Assembly (NCBI GenBank): GCA_029882915.1
Contig: JAOUJZ010000011.1
Coordinates: forward strand, 1-51,374
Direction: 5' to 3'
From: Gammaproteobacteria bacterium
GTDB lineage: Bacteria > Pseudomonadota > Gammaproteobacteria > Nitrosococcales > Methylophagaceae
DNA length: 51,374 bases
The translations under genes were made by a program, and so were the position numbers. The notes beneath the pieces were generated by a model that was not told the origin of the DNA, ran no database searches, and worked only from the letters and a program-made list of their open reading frames with translations. Every line of letters begins with the position of its first letter. Within the stretch, counting starts at the first letter, position 1. Positions 9,569-18,555 of the stretch are shown one piece after another.

Positions 9569-9597
9569 TGGCAGTGACAATTCAAAGCCCGTATAAT
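9569..9597 (+). promoter_or_regulatory. Candidate sigma-70 promoter of the tRNA-Arg gene
   Basis: A perfect TATAAT (9592-9597) lies 17 bp downstream of CTGGCA, which matches four of six consensus -35 bases. Transcription would begin near 9604, about 39 bp before the mature tRNA. No other good promoter is visible between the glgP hairpin and the tRNA. Confidence 0.55.
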
Positions 9598-9642
9598 TTC
9601 AAGCCTTTGCGGTCATCCAGCCGTAAACTACATACCATATAT

Positions 9643-9719
9643 GCGCCTGTAGCTCAGTTGGATAGAGTACCAGTTTCCGAAACTGGGGGTCACAGGTTCG
9701 ATTCCTGTCAGGCGCGCCA
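9643..9719 (+). tRNA. tRNA-Arg (anticodon CCG)
   Basis: A complete 77-base cloverleaf can be folded by eye. The acceptor stem GCGCCTG pairs with CAGGCGC. There is a D arm (GCTC/GAGT, one G-T pair), an anticodon stem CCAGT/ACTGG with loop TTCCGAA (anticodon CCG, reading CGG arginine codons), a five-base variable loop GGGTC, a T arm ACAGG-TTCGATT-CCTGT, discriminator G and an encoded CCA. A coding frame runs through it, but the peptide it would give is the usual spurious tRNA translation. Confidence 0.97.
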
Positions 9720-9720
9720 T

Positions 9721-10488
9721 ATTTTATTCCTACTTTTATTATTTTTTTCTCCCATTAGCTTCGCAGAACAACCATGGCAATCTCCAAATTACATTCTTGA
9801 TAGTTTTATTGAAATTGCACTCAATAACGAATATTCAACAGAAATCAGTAAAGTCCGGAAATGGACTCAACCAATTCATTACACCATCACACATCGTACT
9901 TCTGATCAGACACTTCACCAGCAACTGATCGAATTACATCTGGCACAGCTTGCTGATATTACTGGTCTTGAAATATCCCCCGCCCAGTCAATAGAACAGG
10001 CTAATCTCAATATCATTTTTTCCACTGAGCAAAAACTTAGTCAGGAACTGAAACACGATTTTTTATTACATGATAAACAGCAAGTACTTGAACTCAGTCG
10101 CCATAGTGTATGTTTAGCTCATTTTTCAGTATTTCCAGATAGCAGCATCAATCGTGCGATAGTTATTATCCCTGTTGATCGTGCTCGAGCTCATGCCAAA
10201 CTCTTATCGTGTGTAGTAGAAGAATTAACACAGATAATGGGGTTACCCAATGACTCTGATAAAGTATTCCCATCAATATTTAATGACAAATCTCATGACG
10301 ATTATTTATCGGGGCTGGACTATTTATTATTGAGGCTTCTGTATCACCCAAGCATAAAGGTGGGCATGACGACAGCCAAAGTGAAAACATTGCTTCGAAA
10401 AATTATTTCTGAGGATACGTTCCAACAATTAATCATCGACTCAGAACGGTTAGTAACTCAACAAGGCCTATACCGTTTACTAAATTAA
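9721..10488 (+). CDS. Secreted DUF2927 family protein, start codon uncertain
   Basis: Protein of unknown function resembling DUF2927. The mature part includes a conserved EELTQIMGLPND stretch, an FPSIFND motif and a late LDYLLLRLLYHPSIKVGM block, all as I recall for that family. An N-terminal hydrophobic run (ILFLLLLFFSPISFA) looks like a cleaved signal peptide, implying periplasmic location. The start is odd: the signal peptide begins directly after the tRNA, and no ATG, GTG or TTG lies in frame between the tRNA and the hydrophobic run. I give the coordinates from an ATT at 9721. The alternatives are a TTG inside the tRNA (9658) or a GTG at 9574, upstream of the likely tRNA promoter. It ends before a bidirectional terminator. 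The family call is moderately sure; the start is not. Confidence 0.7.
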   Translation: MLFLLLLFFSPISFAEQPWQSPNYILDSFIEIALNNEYSTEISKVRKWTQPIHYTITHRTSDQTLHQQLIELHLAQLADITGLEISPAQSIEQANLNIIFSTEQKLSQELKHDFLLHDKQQVLELSRHSVCLAHFSVFPDSSINRAIVIIPVDRARAHAKLLSCVVEELTQIMGLPNDSDKVFPSIFNDKSHDDYLSGLDYLLLRLLYHPSIKVGMTTAKVKTLLRKIISEDTFQQLIIDSERLVTQQGLYRLLN

Positions 10489-10555
10489 CTCAGCCTGTTT
10501 TTATTTGTTTTAACTCAAATCATAAATGAGGGATATTGAAAAACAACAGGTAAAA

Positions 10556-10579
10556 AAAAGGCCCTTTACAGGGCCTTTT
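10556..10579. terminator. Bidirectional intrinsic terminator
   Basis: A perfect 10-bp stem (10556-10565 with 10570-10579) with a four-base loop lies between the convergent DUF2927 and OmpA-lipoprotein genes. On the minus strand it is followed by a run of eight T, making a strong terminator for the lipoprotein gene; on the plus strand the stem ends in TTTT. Confidence 0.9.
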
Positions 10580-10598
10580 AATCAACGTTCGTTTTATC

Positions 10599-11441
10599 TC
10601 ATTGACTTACAACAAAGTCGACTCGACGATTAGCTGCACGACCTGCTTCTGTGTCATTACTTGCAACAGGACTTGTTTCACCCATTCCTACAGGGATTAA
10701 ACTGCTGCTGTTGACACCTTGAGAAACCAGATAAGCAACAACAGCTTCGGCACGTTTTTGTGACAATGTCATGTTATAGGCTTCTGAACCACGGCTATCA
10801 GTATGACCTTCAACACGTACTTCAATCACAGCATCTGTCTGTTTTAGTAAGGTTACTGCTTGTTCAAGAATGTCTTTTGAAGCAGCGGTTAAAACTGCTT
10901 TATTGGTATCAAAATTCACACCTGTTAAGGACAATATGTTTTGACCAGGCAATGGACAACCAACACGATCAACGATAGTACCTAATGGTGTCGCAGGACA
11001 TAAATCCTTGTGGTCTTCCACGCCATCTTTATCACTATCAAATGGACAACCAACACGATCAACAGCCACACCAGGCGGTGTATTAGCACACATGTCGATG
11101 CCATCAACAACGCCATCGCCATCTGTATCAAAAGCACAACCCTGTGCATCAGTTAATGCACCAGCAGGTACTTCAGATGGACAGGTTGCAGCAACCGGCT
11201 CAGCGATCACTGTTTCTTCATCATCCTGACAGAGCAAGACGGCTAATGCTGCGCCAACCAGAGCACCACCAACAGTAGCCTCGTTTGCATCTACAACAGC
11301 GCCTACTACAACTCCAGTGGCTAAACCGCCTGCAATTGCACAGAAAAGATTCTTATTATCCACTCGTTGATTAGGTCCTGCACAGCCAGCTAATAAACCT
11401 AAAGCCAACACCAAAGCTGTTAATCTAATCGATATTTTCAT
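10599..11441 (-). CDS. OmpA family outer-membrane lipoprotein with thrombospondin type 3 repeats
   Basis: Probable outer-membrane lipoprotein that binds peptidoglycan. The 280-residue product has a lipobox LAGC with the lipidated cysteine at C20, then a glycine/alanine-rich hydrophobic stretch (about 35-70) resembling glycine-zipper segments. Two calcium-binding-type thrombospondin 3 repeats follow (DTDGDGVVDGIDMC and DSDKDGVEDHKDLC, about residues 104-150). A C-terminal OmpA domain (about 170-280) carries the peptidoglycan-binding pattern GHTDSRGSEAYN and ends with ANRRVDFV. An AAGGA ribosome site precedes the ATG. It stands alone between terminators and the pil genes. The 210 bp upstream (11442-11651) is AT-rich with no gene that I can see, and presumably holds its promoter. 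Confidence 0.92.
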   Translation of the reverse strand: MKISIRLTALVLALGLLAGCAGPNQRVDNKNLFCAIAGGLATGVVVGAVVDANEATVGGALVGAALAVLLCQDDEETVIAEPVAATCPSEVPAGALTDAQGCAFDTDGDGVVDGIDMCANTPPGVAVDRVGCPFDSDKDGVEDHKDLCPATPLGTIVDRVGCPLPGQNILSLTGVNFDTNKAVLTAASKDILEQAVTLLKQTDAVIEVRVEGHTDSRGSEAYNMTLSQKRAEAVVAYLVSQGVNSSSLIPVGMGETSPVASNDTEAGRAANRRVDFVVSQ

Positions 11442-11651
11442 TGTATTTATTCCTTATGATTCTTAACTATTCGCGCTGTTTATTATTTATATTTTACGAT
11501 TGGGCATTTAACTACTCACTATAGTATTCGTGATCAAACGCTTAATGCTCACCAACTCATTAACAGTTATGATAATAATACTATCTACACTATTAGTCTA
11601 ACACTTTAATAATCAACAATTAATTACCATATCATTAGTATGCGAATTATA

Positions 11652-12794
11652 TTACATACGACCTATTACATCCGTTTCATCTACTTCTAGTGCCAACCCA
11701 CCTATGTTTGGATCTTCTGGCAACTCACCTGATTCAGCAGCCAGTTTGATCATCAATCGTACTTCATTCGCTGAATCAGAATTTTTCAGAGCATCTTCAT
11801 AGGTGATTTCACCGGCCTTATACAAATCGTAAACGGCTTGATCAAAGGTTTGCATACCTAATTCACGAGAACGCTTCATCACTTCTTTAATTTCAGACAC
11901 CTTACCTTTTTCAATCAAGTCTGCAATCAAGGGGGTATTAAGTAATACCTCCACAGCAACACAGCGACCTGTACCATCCTTTTTGGGGATCAAGCGCTGG
12001 GCAACCACTGCTTTTAGATTTAATGATAAGTCTAAAAACAATTGTTTATGTCGTTCCTCTGGGAAGAAGTTGATGACCCTATCCATTGCCTGATTCGCAT
12101 TATTCGCATGCAAAGTAGATAGGCATAAATGCCCAGTTTCCGCAAAAGCAATACCATAATCCATCGTATCACGTGCACGAATTTCACCAATCAGGATCAC
12201 ATCAGGGGCCTGTCTTAATGAGTTTTTAAGAGCAATCTCATAGGAATCAGTATCGATGCCGACTTCACGTTGCGTCACCACACAGCCTGCATGATTATGA
12301 TCAAACTCTATCGGGTCTTCGATAGTTAAAATATGTCCGGTACTATTTTGATTTCTATACCCAATCATGGCAGCCAGAGTGGTTGATTTACCTGAACCAG
12401 TTGCACCCACAAAAAGAACCAATCCACGTTTAGTCATGGCAAGTTCTTTAATTATTTCAGGTACATGCAACTCCTCAATGGTTGGTATTTCATCTTTAAT
12501 CCGACGCATAACCATCGCTATTTTACTTCGTTGATATAAGGCACTGACACGAAACCGGCCTGCTCCCGAAGTGGCAATCGCATAATTACACTCTTTATCG
12601 CGCTCAAATGTTTTTTTCTGGGCATCAGTCATGGTGCTAATCACCAGATCGCGCGCCTCGTCATCGCTCAATACTTCCTGTGATATGGTCGCCAATCGAC
12701 CATTAACCTTCAGACTGGCAGGCCTGCCAGCCGTGATAAATATATCGGATGCATCGTGTTTAACCGCTGCTTTAAGAATCGTTACAATATCCAT
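11652..12794 (-). CDS. pilU: Type IV pilus twitching ATPase PilU
   Basis: PilT-like hexameric ATPase acting with PilT in type IV pilus retraction and twitching motility. The 380 residues begin with the PilT/PilU motif ASDIFITAGRPA. Walker A is GATGSGKST at 130-138, an Asp-box region includes TIEDPIEF, and Walker B lies around VILIGEIR. The FAETGHLCLSTLHANN segment and the acidic C-terminal tail identify PilU rather than PilT. It lies 8 bp downstream of pilT on the same strand, the usual pilT-pilU order. No pilus structural genes are in the window. Confidence 0.95.
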   Translation of the reverse strand: MDIVTILKAAVKHDASDIFITAGRPASLKVNGRLATISQEVLSDDEARDLVISTMTDAQKKTFERDKECNYAIATSGAGRFRVSALYQRSKIAMVMRRIKDEIPTIEELHVPEIIKELAMTKRGLVLFVGATGSGKSTTLAAMIGYRNQNSTGHILTIEDPIEFDHNHAGCVVTQREVGIDTDSYEIALKNSLRQAPDVILIGEIRARDTMDYGIAFAETGHLCLSTLHANNANQAMDRVINFFPEERHKQLFLDLSLNLKAVVAQRLIPKKDGTGRCVAVEVLLNTPLIADLIEKGKVSEIKEVMKRSRELGMQTFDQAVYDLYKAGEITYEDALKNSDSANEVRLMIKLAAESGELPEDPNIGGLALEVDETDVIGRM

Positions 12795-12802
12795 CTTAGC
12801 CC

Positions 12803-13840
12803 CTATCGGAATAAATCTTTATTGACGGCGCGTGGCAATGCCTCATGCTTGGTGATTTGCTGACGACGCTGCAAATCCTGCAGACATTGATCCAGCGTCT
12901 GCATACCCACGGCTCCACCCGTTTGTATCGCGGAATACATCTGTGGCACCTTATCTTCTCGGATCAAGTTACGAATTGCAGGGGTTCCAATCATAATTTC
13001 ATGGGCTGCAATACGACCACCACCGACTTTTTTCAATAAGGTTTGAGAAATAACGGCTCTCAGTGATTCTGACAACATCGAACGAACCATGTCTTTTTCT
13101 GCGGCAGGAAATACGTCAATAATTCGGTCTATTGTTTTTGCCGCAGATGATGTATGCAGAGTTCCGAAGACCAAATGCCCGGTTTCGGCTGCCGTCAAGG
13201 CCAATCGAATTGTTTCAAGATCACGTAGCTCACCTACAAGGATGATATCGGGATCTTCACGCAAAGCTGAACGCAAAGCCTCGCTAAATCCGAGTGTATC
13301 GCGATGAACTTCACGCTGGTTCACCAGACATTTTTTACTTTTGTGTACGAACTCAATCGGGTCTTCAATGGTCAGGATATGCTCATTATCTTTCTCATTT
13401 CTATAATCAATCATCGCTGCCAGTGTGGTGGATTTACCCGACCCTGTGGGGCCAGTCACTAGAACTACACCACGAACATTATCGGCGATTGATTTGAATA
13501 TTTCTGGGGCACCTAATTCTTCCAATGTCAGTACAGTCGAAGGAATTGTCCGAAATACCGCAGCGGCACCACGATTTTGATTAAATGCATTGACACGAAA
13601 ACGAGCCAGATTAGGGATCTCAAAGGAAAAATCAGTTTCAAGAAACTCTTCAAAATCTTTGCGCTGCTTGTCATTCATAATGTCATACACTAATGCATGT
13701 ACTTCTTTATGTTCCATGGCTGGCAAATTGATTTTTTTGACATCGCCATCGACCCGGATCATAGGTGGCTCCCCGGCTGATATATGTAGGTCTGACGCTT
13801 TATTTTTTGCACTAAAGGTCAGTAATTCAGTAATATCCAT
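12803..13840 (-). CDS. pilT: Type IV pilus retraction ATPase PilT
   Basis: Hexameric ATPase that powers pilus retraction. 345 residues, the normal length. Motifs are ASDLHISAGEPP near the start, Walker A GPTGSGKST at 130-138, the Asp box TIEDPIEF, Walker B VGELRD, the His box TAAETGHLVFGTLHT, and the PilT-specific AIRNLIRE near the C-terminus, which is needed for retraction in studied homologues. It is the first gene of pilT-pilU and diverges from the yggS-proC-yggT group, a neighbourhood seen in many gammaproteobacteria. The promoter must lie in the 93 bp before yggS. Confidence 0.97.
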   Translation of the reverse strand: MDITELLTFSAKNKASDLHISAGEPPMIRVDGDVKKINLPAMEHKEVHALVYDIMNDKQRKDFEEFLETDFSFEIPNLARFRVNAFNQNRGAAAVFRTIPSTVLTLEELGAPEIFKSIADNVRGVVLVTGPTGSGKSTTLAAMIDYRNEKDNEHILTIEDPIEFVHKSKKCLVNQREVHRDTLGFSEALRSALREDPDIILVGELRDLETIRLALTAAETGHLVFGTLHTSSAAKTIDRIIDVFPAAEKDMVRSMLSESLRAVISQTLLKKVGGGRIAAHEIMIGTPAIRNLIREDKVPQMYSAIQTGGAVGMQTLDQCLQDLQRRQQITKHEALPRAVNKDLFR

Positions 13841-13933
13841 CGACGTCCCCTAATCATTTGAAATAGTGCGTAACCATCCTTCCATTTGGAAGCTTCAGAC
13901 ATAAAGGTAGCGCGCTCATCACAGGCTTGCAAC

Positions 13934-14644
13934 ATGTCAACGATAAAAAAACAGCTTCTTGAAATAAAAAATCGTATTTCTTCAGCAGTAAAAAAATATG
14001 ATCGTCCAAATCACAGCGTGCATTTATTAGCCGTCAGCAAAACATGGCCTTCCAATTTATTGCGTGAAGCAGCTATGGCTGGCCAAACTTCTTTTGGAGA
14101 AAATTACCTTCAGGAAGCGCTAGTTAAAATTAATGACTTAGCAGATCTCGATTTACAATGGCATTTTATTGGACCAATTCAATCGAATAAAACTAGTGAC
14201 ATTGCGAAGCATTTTGATTGGGTACAAAGTGTCGATCGTATTAAAATTGCGCAACGGCTTTCCAAACAACGTCCCATTGAACTCGCGGATCTTAATATCT
14301 GTATTCAAGTAAATATTGATAATGAAATCAGTAAGTCAGGTGTCTCTTCCGCTAATTTAATGGCCTTTGCTGAACAGGTCAATCAGATTGAACGCCTAAC
14401 CTTGCGAGGCTTGATGATTATTCCTGCCAAAACAGATGATCCGGAAAAACAACGTGCTGCTTTTAAACATGTCCATCAATTATTCACTCAATTAGCAGAT
14501 CTCTATCCAACTGTAGATACCTTATCAATGGGTATGTCTGATGATATGGACATCGCCATTTCACAAGGTAGTACTCTGGTACGCATTGGCACAGCCTTGT
14601 TTGGAAAAAGGCCTACACCTGCACCATCAGGTCAAGTACACTAA
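13934..14644 (+). CDS. yggS: PLP homeostasis protein, YggS family
   Basis: Single-domain fold-III pyridoxal-phosphate-binding protein that affects vitamin B6 and amino-acid balance; no catalytic activity is firmly assigned to the family. 236 residues from the ATG at 13934, close to the usual length; an open frame continues upstream to 13886 but adds non-conserved sequence. The cofactor lysine is K36 in LLAVSKTWP. Other family blocks are FGENYLQEA, WHFIGPIQSNK and LSMGMSDDMDIAI near the C-terminus. It is followed by proC and yggT, the standard neighbourhood. Confidence 0.95.
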   Translation: MSTIKKQLLEIKNRISSAVKKYDRPNHSVHLLAVSKTWPSNLLREAAMAGQTSFGENYLQEALVKINDLADLDLQWHFIGPIQSNKTSDIAKHFDWVQSVDRIKIAQRLSKQRPIELADLNICIQVNIDNEISKSGVSSANLMAFAEQVNQIERLTLRGLMIIPAKTDDPEKQRAAFKHVHQLFTQLADLYPTVDTLSMGMSDDMDIAISQGSTLVRIGTALFGKRPTPAPSGQVH

Positions 14645-14676
14645 TTGTTTGGCACATTGAACCAGCGGACTAGAAA

Positions 14677-15510
14677 ATGAAAGACTGTAAAATTACATTT
14701 ATCGGTGGCGGCAACATGGCTCGCAGCCTCATTGGTGGTTTAATAAAGGATGGATTTAATCCTCAGCATATTCATGTGGCCGATCCTGAACCACTCTGTC
14801 TACAGGCACTTGCTGATGCATATTCTATCCAACCTCATAGCAGCAATATTGAAGCCATCAAAGACAGCGATGTTTTGATTCTTGCTGTCAAACCGCAACA
14901 ATTACAGGCTGTCGTCAAGCAATTAGCGCCCCACTGGCAGATTGATACCTTATTAGTGTCCATTGCCGCAGGTATTCTTCTTGATGATATTTCCCGCTGG
15001 CTAGAACAGCCACAAGCATCAATTGTCCGTGCTATGCCAAACACCCCGTCATTGGTGCAAGCCGGAGCAACTGCGCTCTATGCAAATAGTCATGTGAGCA
15101 CCCAACAACATGAGCTTGCTGAATCTATTTTACGTTCTGTAGGGCTGGCATTATGGATCGATGATGAATCAAAAATGGATGCCGTCACCGCATTGTCCGG
15201 CAGTGGTCCAGCCTATTTTTTCCTGATCATGGAAGCCATGGAATATGCCGCTAAAGAAATGGGATTAGAGCCAGAAACGGCACGATTACTCTGTATACAA
15301 ACAGCATTTGGTGCTGCCAAAATGGCGCTGGAAAGCAATGAAACTACAGCGACATTACGTCAACGTGTTACTTCACCAGGCGGCACCACTGAACGAGCTA
15401 TTCATGAATTAGAAGACGGTGGATTACGTGGCCTATTTGAAAATGCGCTGGTCGCCGCCGCCTTGCGATCTCGTGAATTAGCGACTCAATTAGGTGAAGA
15501 TGATGCCTAA
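14677..15510 (+). CDS. proC: Pyrroline-5-carboxylate reductase
   Basis: Catalyses the last step of proline synthesis, the NAD(P)H-dependent reduction of pyrroline-5-carboxylate. 277 residues. The N-terminal Rossmann motif is FIGGGNMARSLIGG, the middle has AMPNTPSLVQAG, and the C-terminal signature includes TALSGSGPAYFF and VTSPGGTTERAI. It lies 32 bp after yggS and overlaps the start of yggT, so the three probably form one transcript. Confidence 0.97.
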   Translation: MKDCKITFIGGGNMARSLIGGLIKDGFNPQHIHVADPEPLCLQALADAYSIQPHSSNIEAIKDSDVLILAVKPQQLQAVVKQLAPHWQIDTLLVSIAAGILLDDISRWLEQPQASIVRAMPNTPSLVQAGATALYANSHVSTQQHELAESILRSVGLALWIDDESKMDAVTALSGSGPAYFFLIMEAMEYAAKEMGLEPETARLLCIQTAFGAAKMALESNETTATLRQRVTSPGGTTERAIHELEDGGLRGLFENALVAAALRSRELATQLGEDDA

Positions 15511-16069
15511 TAACTATTTCACTACCCCGTTACTGTTTCTAATTGACACACTATTTAGTATCTATATAGGTCTTGTTGCACTACGAATCATCATGCAATG
15601 GGCGCAGTGGGAATATCACAATCCTCTAGTGCAATTTATCATTCGGGCTACCCAGCTCCCCGTGAAGTTTTTGCGCCAATTTATCCCTTCAATGGGACGA
15701 TGGGATAGCGCAACCATCGTGCTACTTTTCGCTCTTACAGCTATAAAACTAGTGTTAATCGTTTTATTGCAGTCTATACCCATTACTACTTTTGCACTGA
15801 TTCTCTGGATAGTGGCTGATATTTTTTCACTGTTTATCACTCTGTTCACTGCCAGCATTATTATTCAGGCTATTTTAAGTTGGGTTGCACCTCACACTGG
15901 TCATAACCCCGTCACACCACTTATTAGCCGCATGAATGCCCCCTTATTAAATCCTATCAGACGCTGGCTATCACCGATGGGAGGTCTGGATTTATCGCCA
16001 TTAATCGCCATCATCGGCCTGCAGGTTTTAAAAATGTTGGTATTACCATTATTAACAGGGCAGTATTAA
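15500..16069 (+). CDS. yggT: YggT family integral membrane protein
   Basis: Small multi-pass inner-membrane protein of the YggT family (cyanobacterial and plant relatives act in division-site or osmotic functions; the proteobacterial role is not settled). About 189 residues, with two YGGT-type halves, each a membrane segment plus an amphipathic stretch with the pattern NPLVQFIIRATQLP and, in the second half, NPVTPLISRMNAPLLNP. Two adjacent ATGs (15500 and 15503) overlap the proC stop; the AGGTGA upstream suits the second slightly better. Position after proC supports the assignment. Confidence 0.92.
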   Translation: MMPNNYFTTPLLFLIDTLFSIYIGLVALRIIMQWAQWEYHNPLVQFIIRATQLPVKFLRQFIPSMGRWDSATIVLLFALTAIKLVLIVLLQSIPITTFALILWIVADIFSLFITLFTASIIIQAILSWVAPHTGHNPVTPLISRMNAPLLNPIRRWLSPMGGLDLSPLIAIIGLQVLKMLVLPLLTGQY

Positions 16070-16144
16070 TCGTTAAGTCTTTATTGCACAAACGTCACTG
16101 ACTATTTAGACTTTTCCCAACAAGAACCAAGGAACAGTAATATC

Positions 16145-17296
16145 ATGCCGGACACGATACCGGCCGATTCAGTCGGTCTGGTTAGCCCTACAACACTACA
16201 TGTTGATTCGCCAATCACACTTGAATCTGGTCGCAGTTTGCCAAGCTATGACCTTATTTACGAAACCTATGGTGAACTCAACGCCAATGCGTCAAATGCG
16301 GTGCTGATTTGCCACGCCTTATCCGGCGATCATCATGCTGCTGGGTTTCACAGTATGGAAGAACAAAAACCAGGGTGGTGGGACACGGCTATCGGCCCAG
16401 GAAAAGCCGTTGATACTAACCAGCTTTTTGTTGTCTGTTTGAATAATCTGGGCGGGTGTAAGGGTTCCACTGGTCCAACCAGTATTAATCCGGAAACGGG
16501 CAAGGAATATGGCCCTGATTTTCCAATCGTAACCGTTTTAGACTGGGTTCATAGTCAGGTCGTATTGGCGGATCATTTAAATATAAAACAGTGGGCAGCA
16601 GTTGTTGGCGGCAGTCTGGGTGGCATGCAAGCCATGCAATGGGCGATCAGTTATCCGGATCGGTTAAGACATGTTCTTATTATTGCTGCAGCACCCAAAT
16701 TATCAGCACAGAACATTGCATTCAACGAAGTAGCTCGAACAGCCATTAAATCTGATCCAGATTTTCACGACGGTTACTACACAGAGCATCAGACCATACC
16801 ACGTCAGGGTTTAGGTTTAGCTCGCATGTTAGGACATATTACCTACCTTTCTGACGAAGCGATGGGTGAGAAATTTGGCCGTGAGCTTCGTAATGATGCG
16901 ATTAATTATGGTTATGATGTTGAGTTTCAGATCGAAAGTTATCTACGTTATCAAAGTAGCAGCTTTGTTGAGAGATTCGATGCCAACACTTACCTGTTAA
17001 TGACCAAGGCTCTGGATTATTTCGACCCCGCAAAAGAATTTAATGATGATCTTGCCGCCACAGTCGCTAATATCAAGGCGCGTAGCTTAGTCATATCCTT
17101 CACCAGTGACTGGCGTTTTTCCCCTGCTCGCTCGCATGAAATTGTTGATGCCCTGTTAAGTGCAGGCAAAGAGGTCACTTATGCTGAGATTGAAGCGCAT
17201 CAAGGACATGATGCATTTTTGATGTCAATTCCCCGTTATATCGACATCGTTAAAACTTACATGCAACGAGTAGCTATTGAGTGTAAAACATCATGA
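16145..17296 (+). CDS. metX: Homoserine O-acyltransferase MetX
   Basis: Alpha/beta-hydrolase-fold enzyme that activates homoserine for methionine synthesis by O-acylation. 383 residues. The catalytic triad is visible as S157 in [10 protein letters not shown], an aspartate near D322 in FTSDWRFSP and a histidine near H355 in AHQGHDAF. The oxyanion region reads [14 protein letters not shown]. The donor (acetyl-CoA or succinyl-CoA) cannot be read off with certainty; many proteobacterial MetX proteins linked to metW are reported to use succinyl-CoA. The stop overlaps the metW start by four bases. A 75-bp gap upstream probably holds the promoter; I see no clear riboswitch. Confidence 0.95.
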   Translation: MPDTIPADSVGLVSPTTLHVDSPITLESGRSLPSYDLIYETYGELNANASNAVLICHALSGDHHAAGFHSMEEQKPGWWDTAIGPGKAVDTNQLFVVCLNNLGGCKGSTGPTSINPETGKEYGPDFPIVTVLDWVHSQVVLADHLNIKQWAAVVGGSLGGMQAMQWAISYPDRLRHVLIIAAAPKLSAQNIAFNEVARTAIKSDPDFHDGYYTEHQTIPRQGLGLARMLGHITYLSDEAMGEKFGRELRNDAINYGYDVEFQIESYLRYQSSSFVERFDANTYLLMTKALDYFDPAKEFNDDLAATVANIKARSLVISFTSDWRFSPARSHEIVDALLSAGKEVTYAEIEAHQGHDAFLMSIPRYIDIVKTYMQRVAIECKTS

Positions 17297-17895
17297 GTTT
17301 ACGAATTGATCTACAAATCATCAGTGACTGGATCCCTGACGGCGCACGCGTGCTGGATCTGGGTTGCGATGACGGCACGCTGCTCAAACACCTTCAACAA
17401 CGCGGTATCACCGGTTATGGACTAGAAATTGATAACCGTAAGTTTGCTGACTGCATAAAGGCTGGGGTAAATGTTATTCAGGCTGATCTTGATCAGGGAT
17501 TGCCACAATTTTCCGATCAAAGTTTTGATTTTGTGATTTTGTCGCAAACATTACAGGCGATTAAACGACCCGACTTTTTATTACAGGAAATCGCCCGCGT
17601 CGGAAAACAGGCCATTATCGGTTTTCCCAATTTTGGCCACTGGCAATGCCGCGTGCAATTAGCATTCGGAGGCCATATGCCCAAATCACGGACCTTACCT
17701 AATGCATGGTTTGACACGCCCAACATCCATCTTTGTACTGTTCAGGATTTTGAACAGCTTTGTGCAGATAAACAGATCAATGTTCTTAGCCGAAGCATCG
17801 TCAACCATGCTCACAAAGACACACTTGGAACACGATTATTGCCTAATCTGTTTGGACAAATCGCCCTATATCAATTACAAAAACAACCATCATGA
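17293..17895 (+). CDS. metW: Methionine biosynthesis protein MetW
   Basis: Methyltransferase-fold protein that accompanies MetX and is needed for full homoserine acylation in several proteobacteria. 200 residues with an SAM-type glycine motif [12 protein letters not shown] near residue 22, followed by GLEIDN and the conserved [11 protein letters not shown] segment. Start and stop both overlap neighbours by the four-base ATGA arrangement (metX upstream, pyrE downstream), so all three are translationally coupled. Confidence 0.95.
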   Translation: MSLRIDLQIISDWIPDGARVLDLGCDDGTLLKHLQQRGITGYGLEIDNRKFADCIKAGVNVIQADLDQGLPQFSDQSFDFVILSQTLQAIKRPDFLLQEIARVGKQAIIGFPNFGHWQCRVQLAFGGHMPKSRTLPNAWFDTPNIHLCTVQDFEQLCADKQINVLSRSIVNHAHKDTLGTRLLPNLFGQIALYQLQKQPS

Positions 17896-18536
17896 AACCT
17901 TATCAGCACGAATTTATTGAATTTGCACTACAAACAGGCGTATTGCGCTTTGGATCATTCACATTGAAGTCAGGTAGAGTCAGTCCTTATTTCTTTAATA
18001 GCGGTCTGTTTAATAGTGGTGCCAGCTTGGCACGTTTGGGGAGATTTTATGCGCAGGCCATTAATGAAGCGCAACTCGACTATGATGTATTGTTTGGTCC
18101 AGCCTATAAAGGCATTCCCTTAGCATCTACCACAGTGGTCGCATTGGCAGATCAGCATCAACGTGATGTTCCATATGTCTTTAATCGAAAAGAAGTGAAA
18201 GACCATGGCGAAGGTGGGCAGCTTGTCGGTGCCGATTTGAAAGGAAAAGTATTGATCATTGATGATGTTATCTCTGCAGGGACATCTGTACGTGAGTCAG
18301 TGGATATCATCAAAGCTGCTGGCGCAGTACCTGCGGGCGTTATTATTGCTCTGGATCGTCAGGAAAGAGGCCAAAATGTACAATCGGCAATTCAGGAAGT
18401 AGAGGCCGAACATCATATTCCTGTCATCAGCATTATTTGCCTTGATGACTTATTAACGTATTTGCAAAATAATGTGGAATTAGCCGAATACCTAGCTGAT
18501 GTTGAAGCTTACCGTCAGCAATATGGTGTAAATTAA
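17892..18536 (+). CDS. pyrE: Orotate phosphoribosyltransferase
   Basis: Forms orotidine 5'-phosphate from orotate and PRPP in pyrimidine synthesis. 214 residues. Recognisable are [17 protein letters not shown] at the N-terminus, [10 protein letters not shown], and the PRPP-binding loop [13 protein letters not shown] around residues 118-130. It overlaps metW by four bases; the functional link to methionine synthesis is unclear, so the coupling is probably economy of layout. It converges with the TauE/SafE gene across a 19-bp gap that shows no terminator. Confidence 0.97.
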   Translation: MKPYQHEFIEFALQTGVLRFGSFTLKSGRVSPYFFNSGLFNSGASLARLGRFYAQAINEAQLDYDVLFGPAYKGIPLASTTVVALADQHQRDVPYVFNRKEVKDHGEGGQLVGADLKGKVLIIDDVISAGTSVRESVDIIKAAGAVPAGVIIALDRQERGQNVQSAIQEVEAEHHIPVISIICLDDLLTYLQNNVELAEYLADVEAYRQQYGVN

Positions 18537-18555
18537 ACAGTAACTCCCAGTAAAC

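Noticed and set aside
9574-9720. Coding continuation of the DUF2927 frame through the tRNA from a GTG at 9574
   Set aside because: The peptide over the tRNA is the usual artefact of translating a tRNA-Arg gene, the GTG lies upstream of the likely tRNA promoter, and it would put about 49 residues before the signal peptide.
16070-16144. SAM-type riboswitch before metX
   Set aside because: The 75-bp leader holds only a six-bp AAGTCT/AGACTT pairing with a long loop; no conserved riboswitch core is visible.
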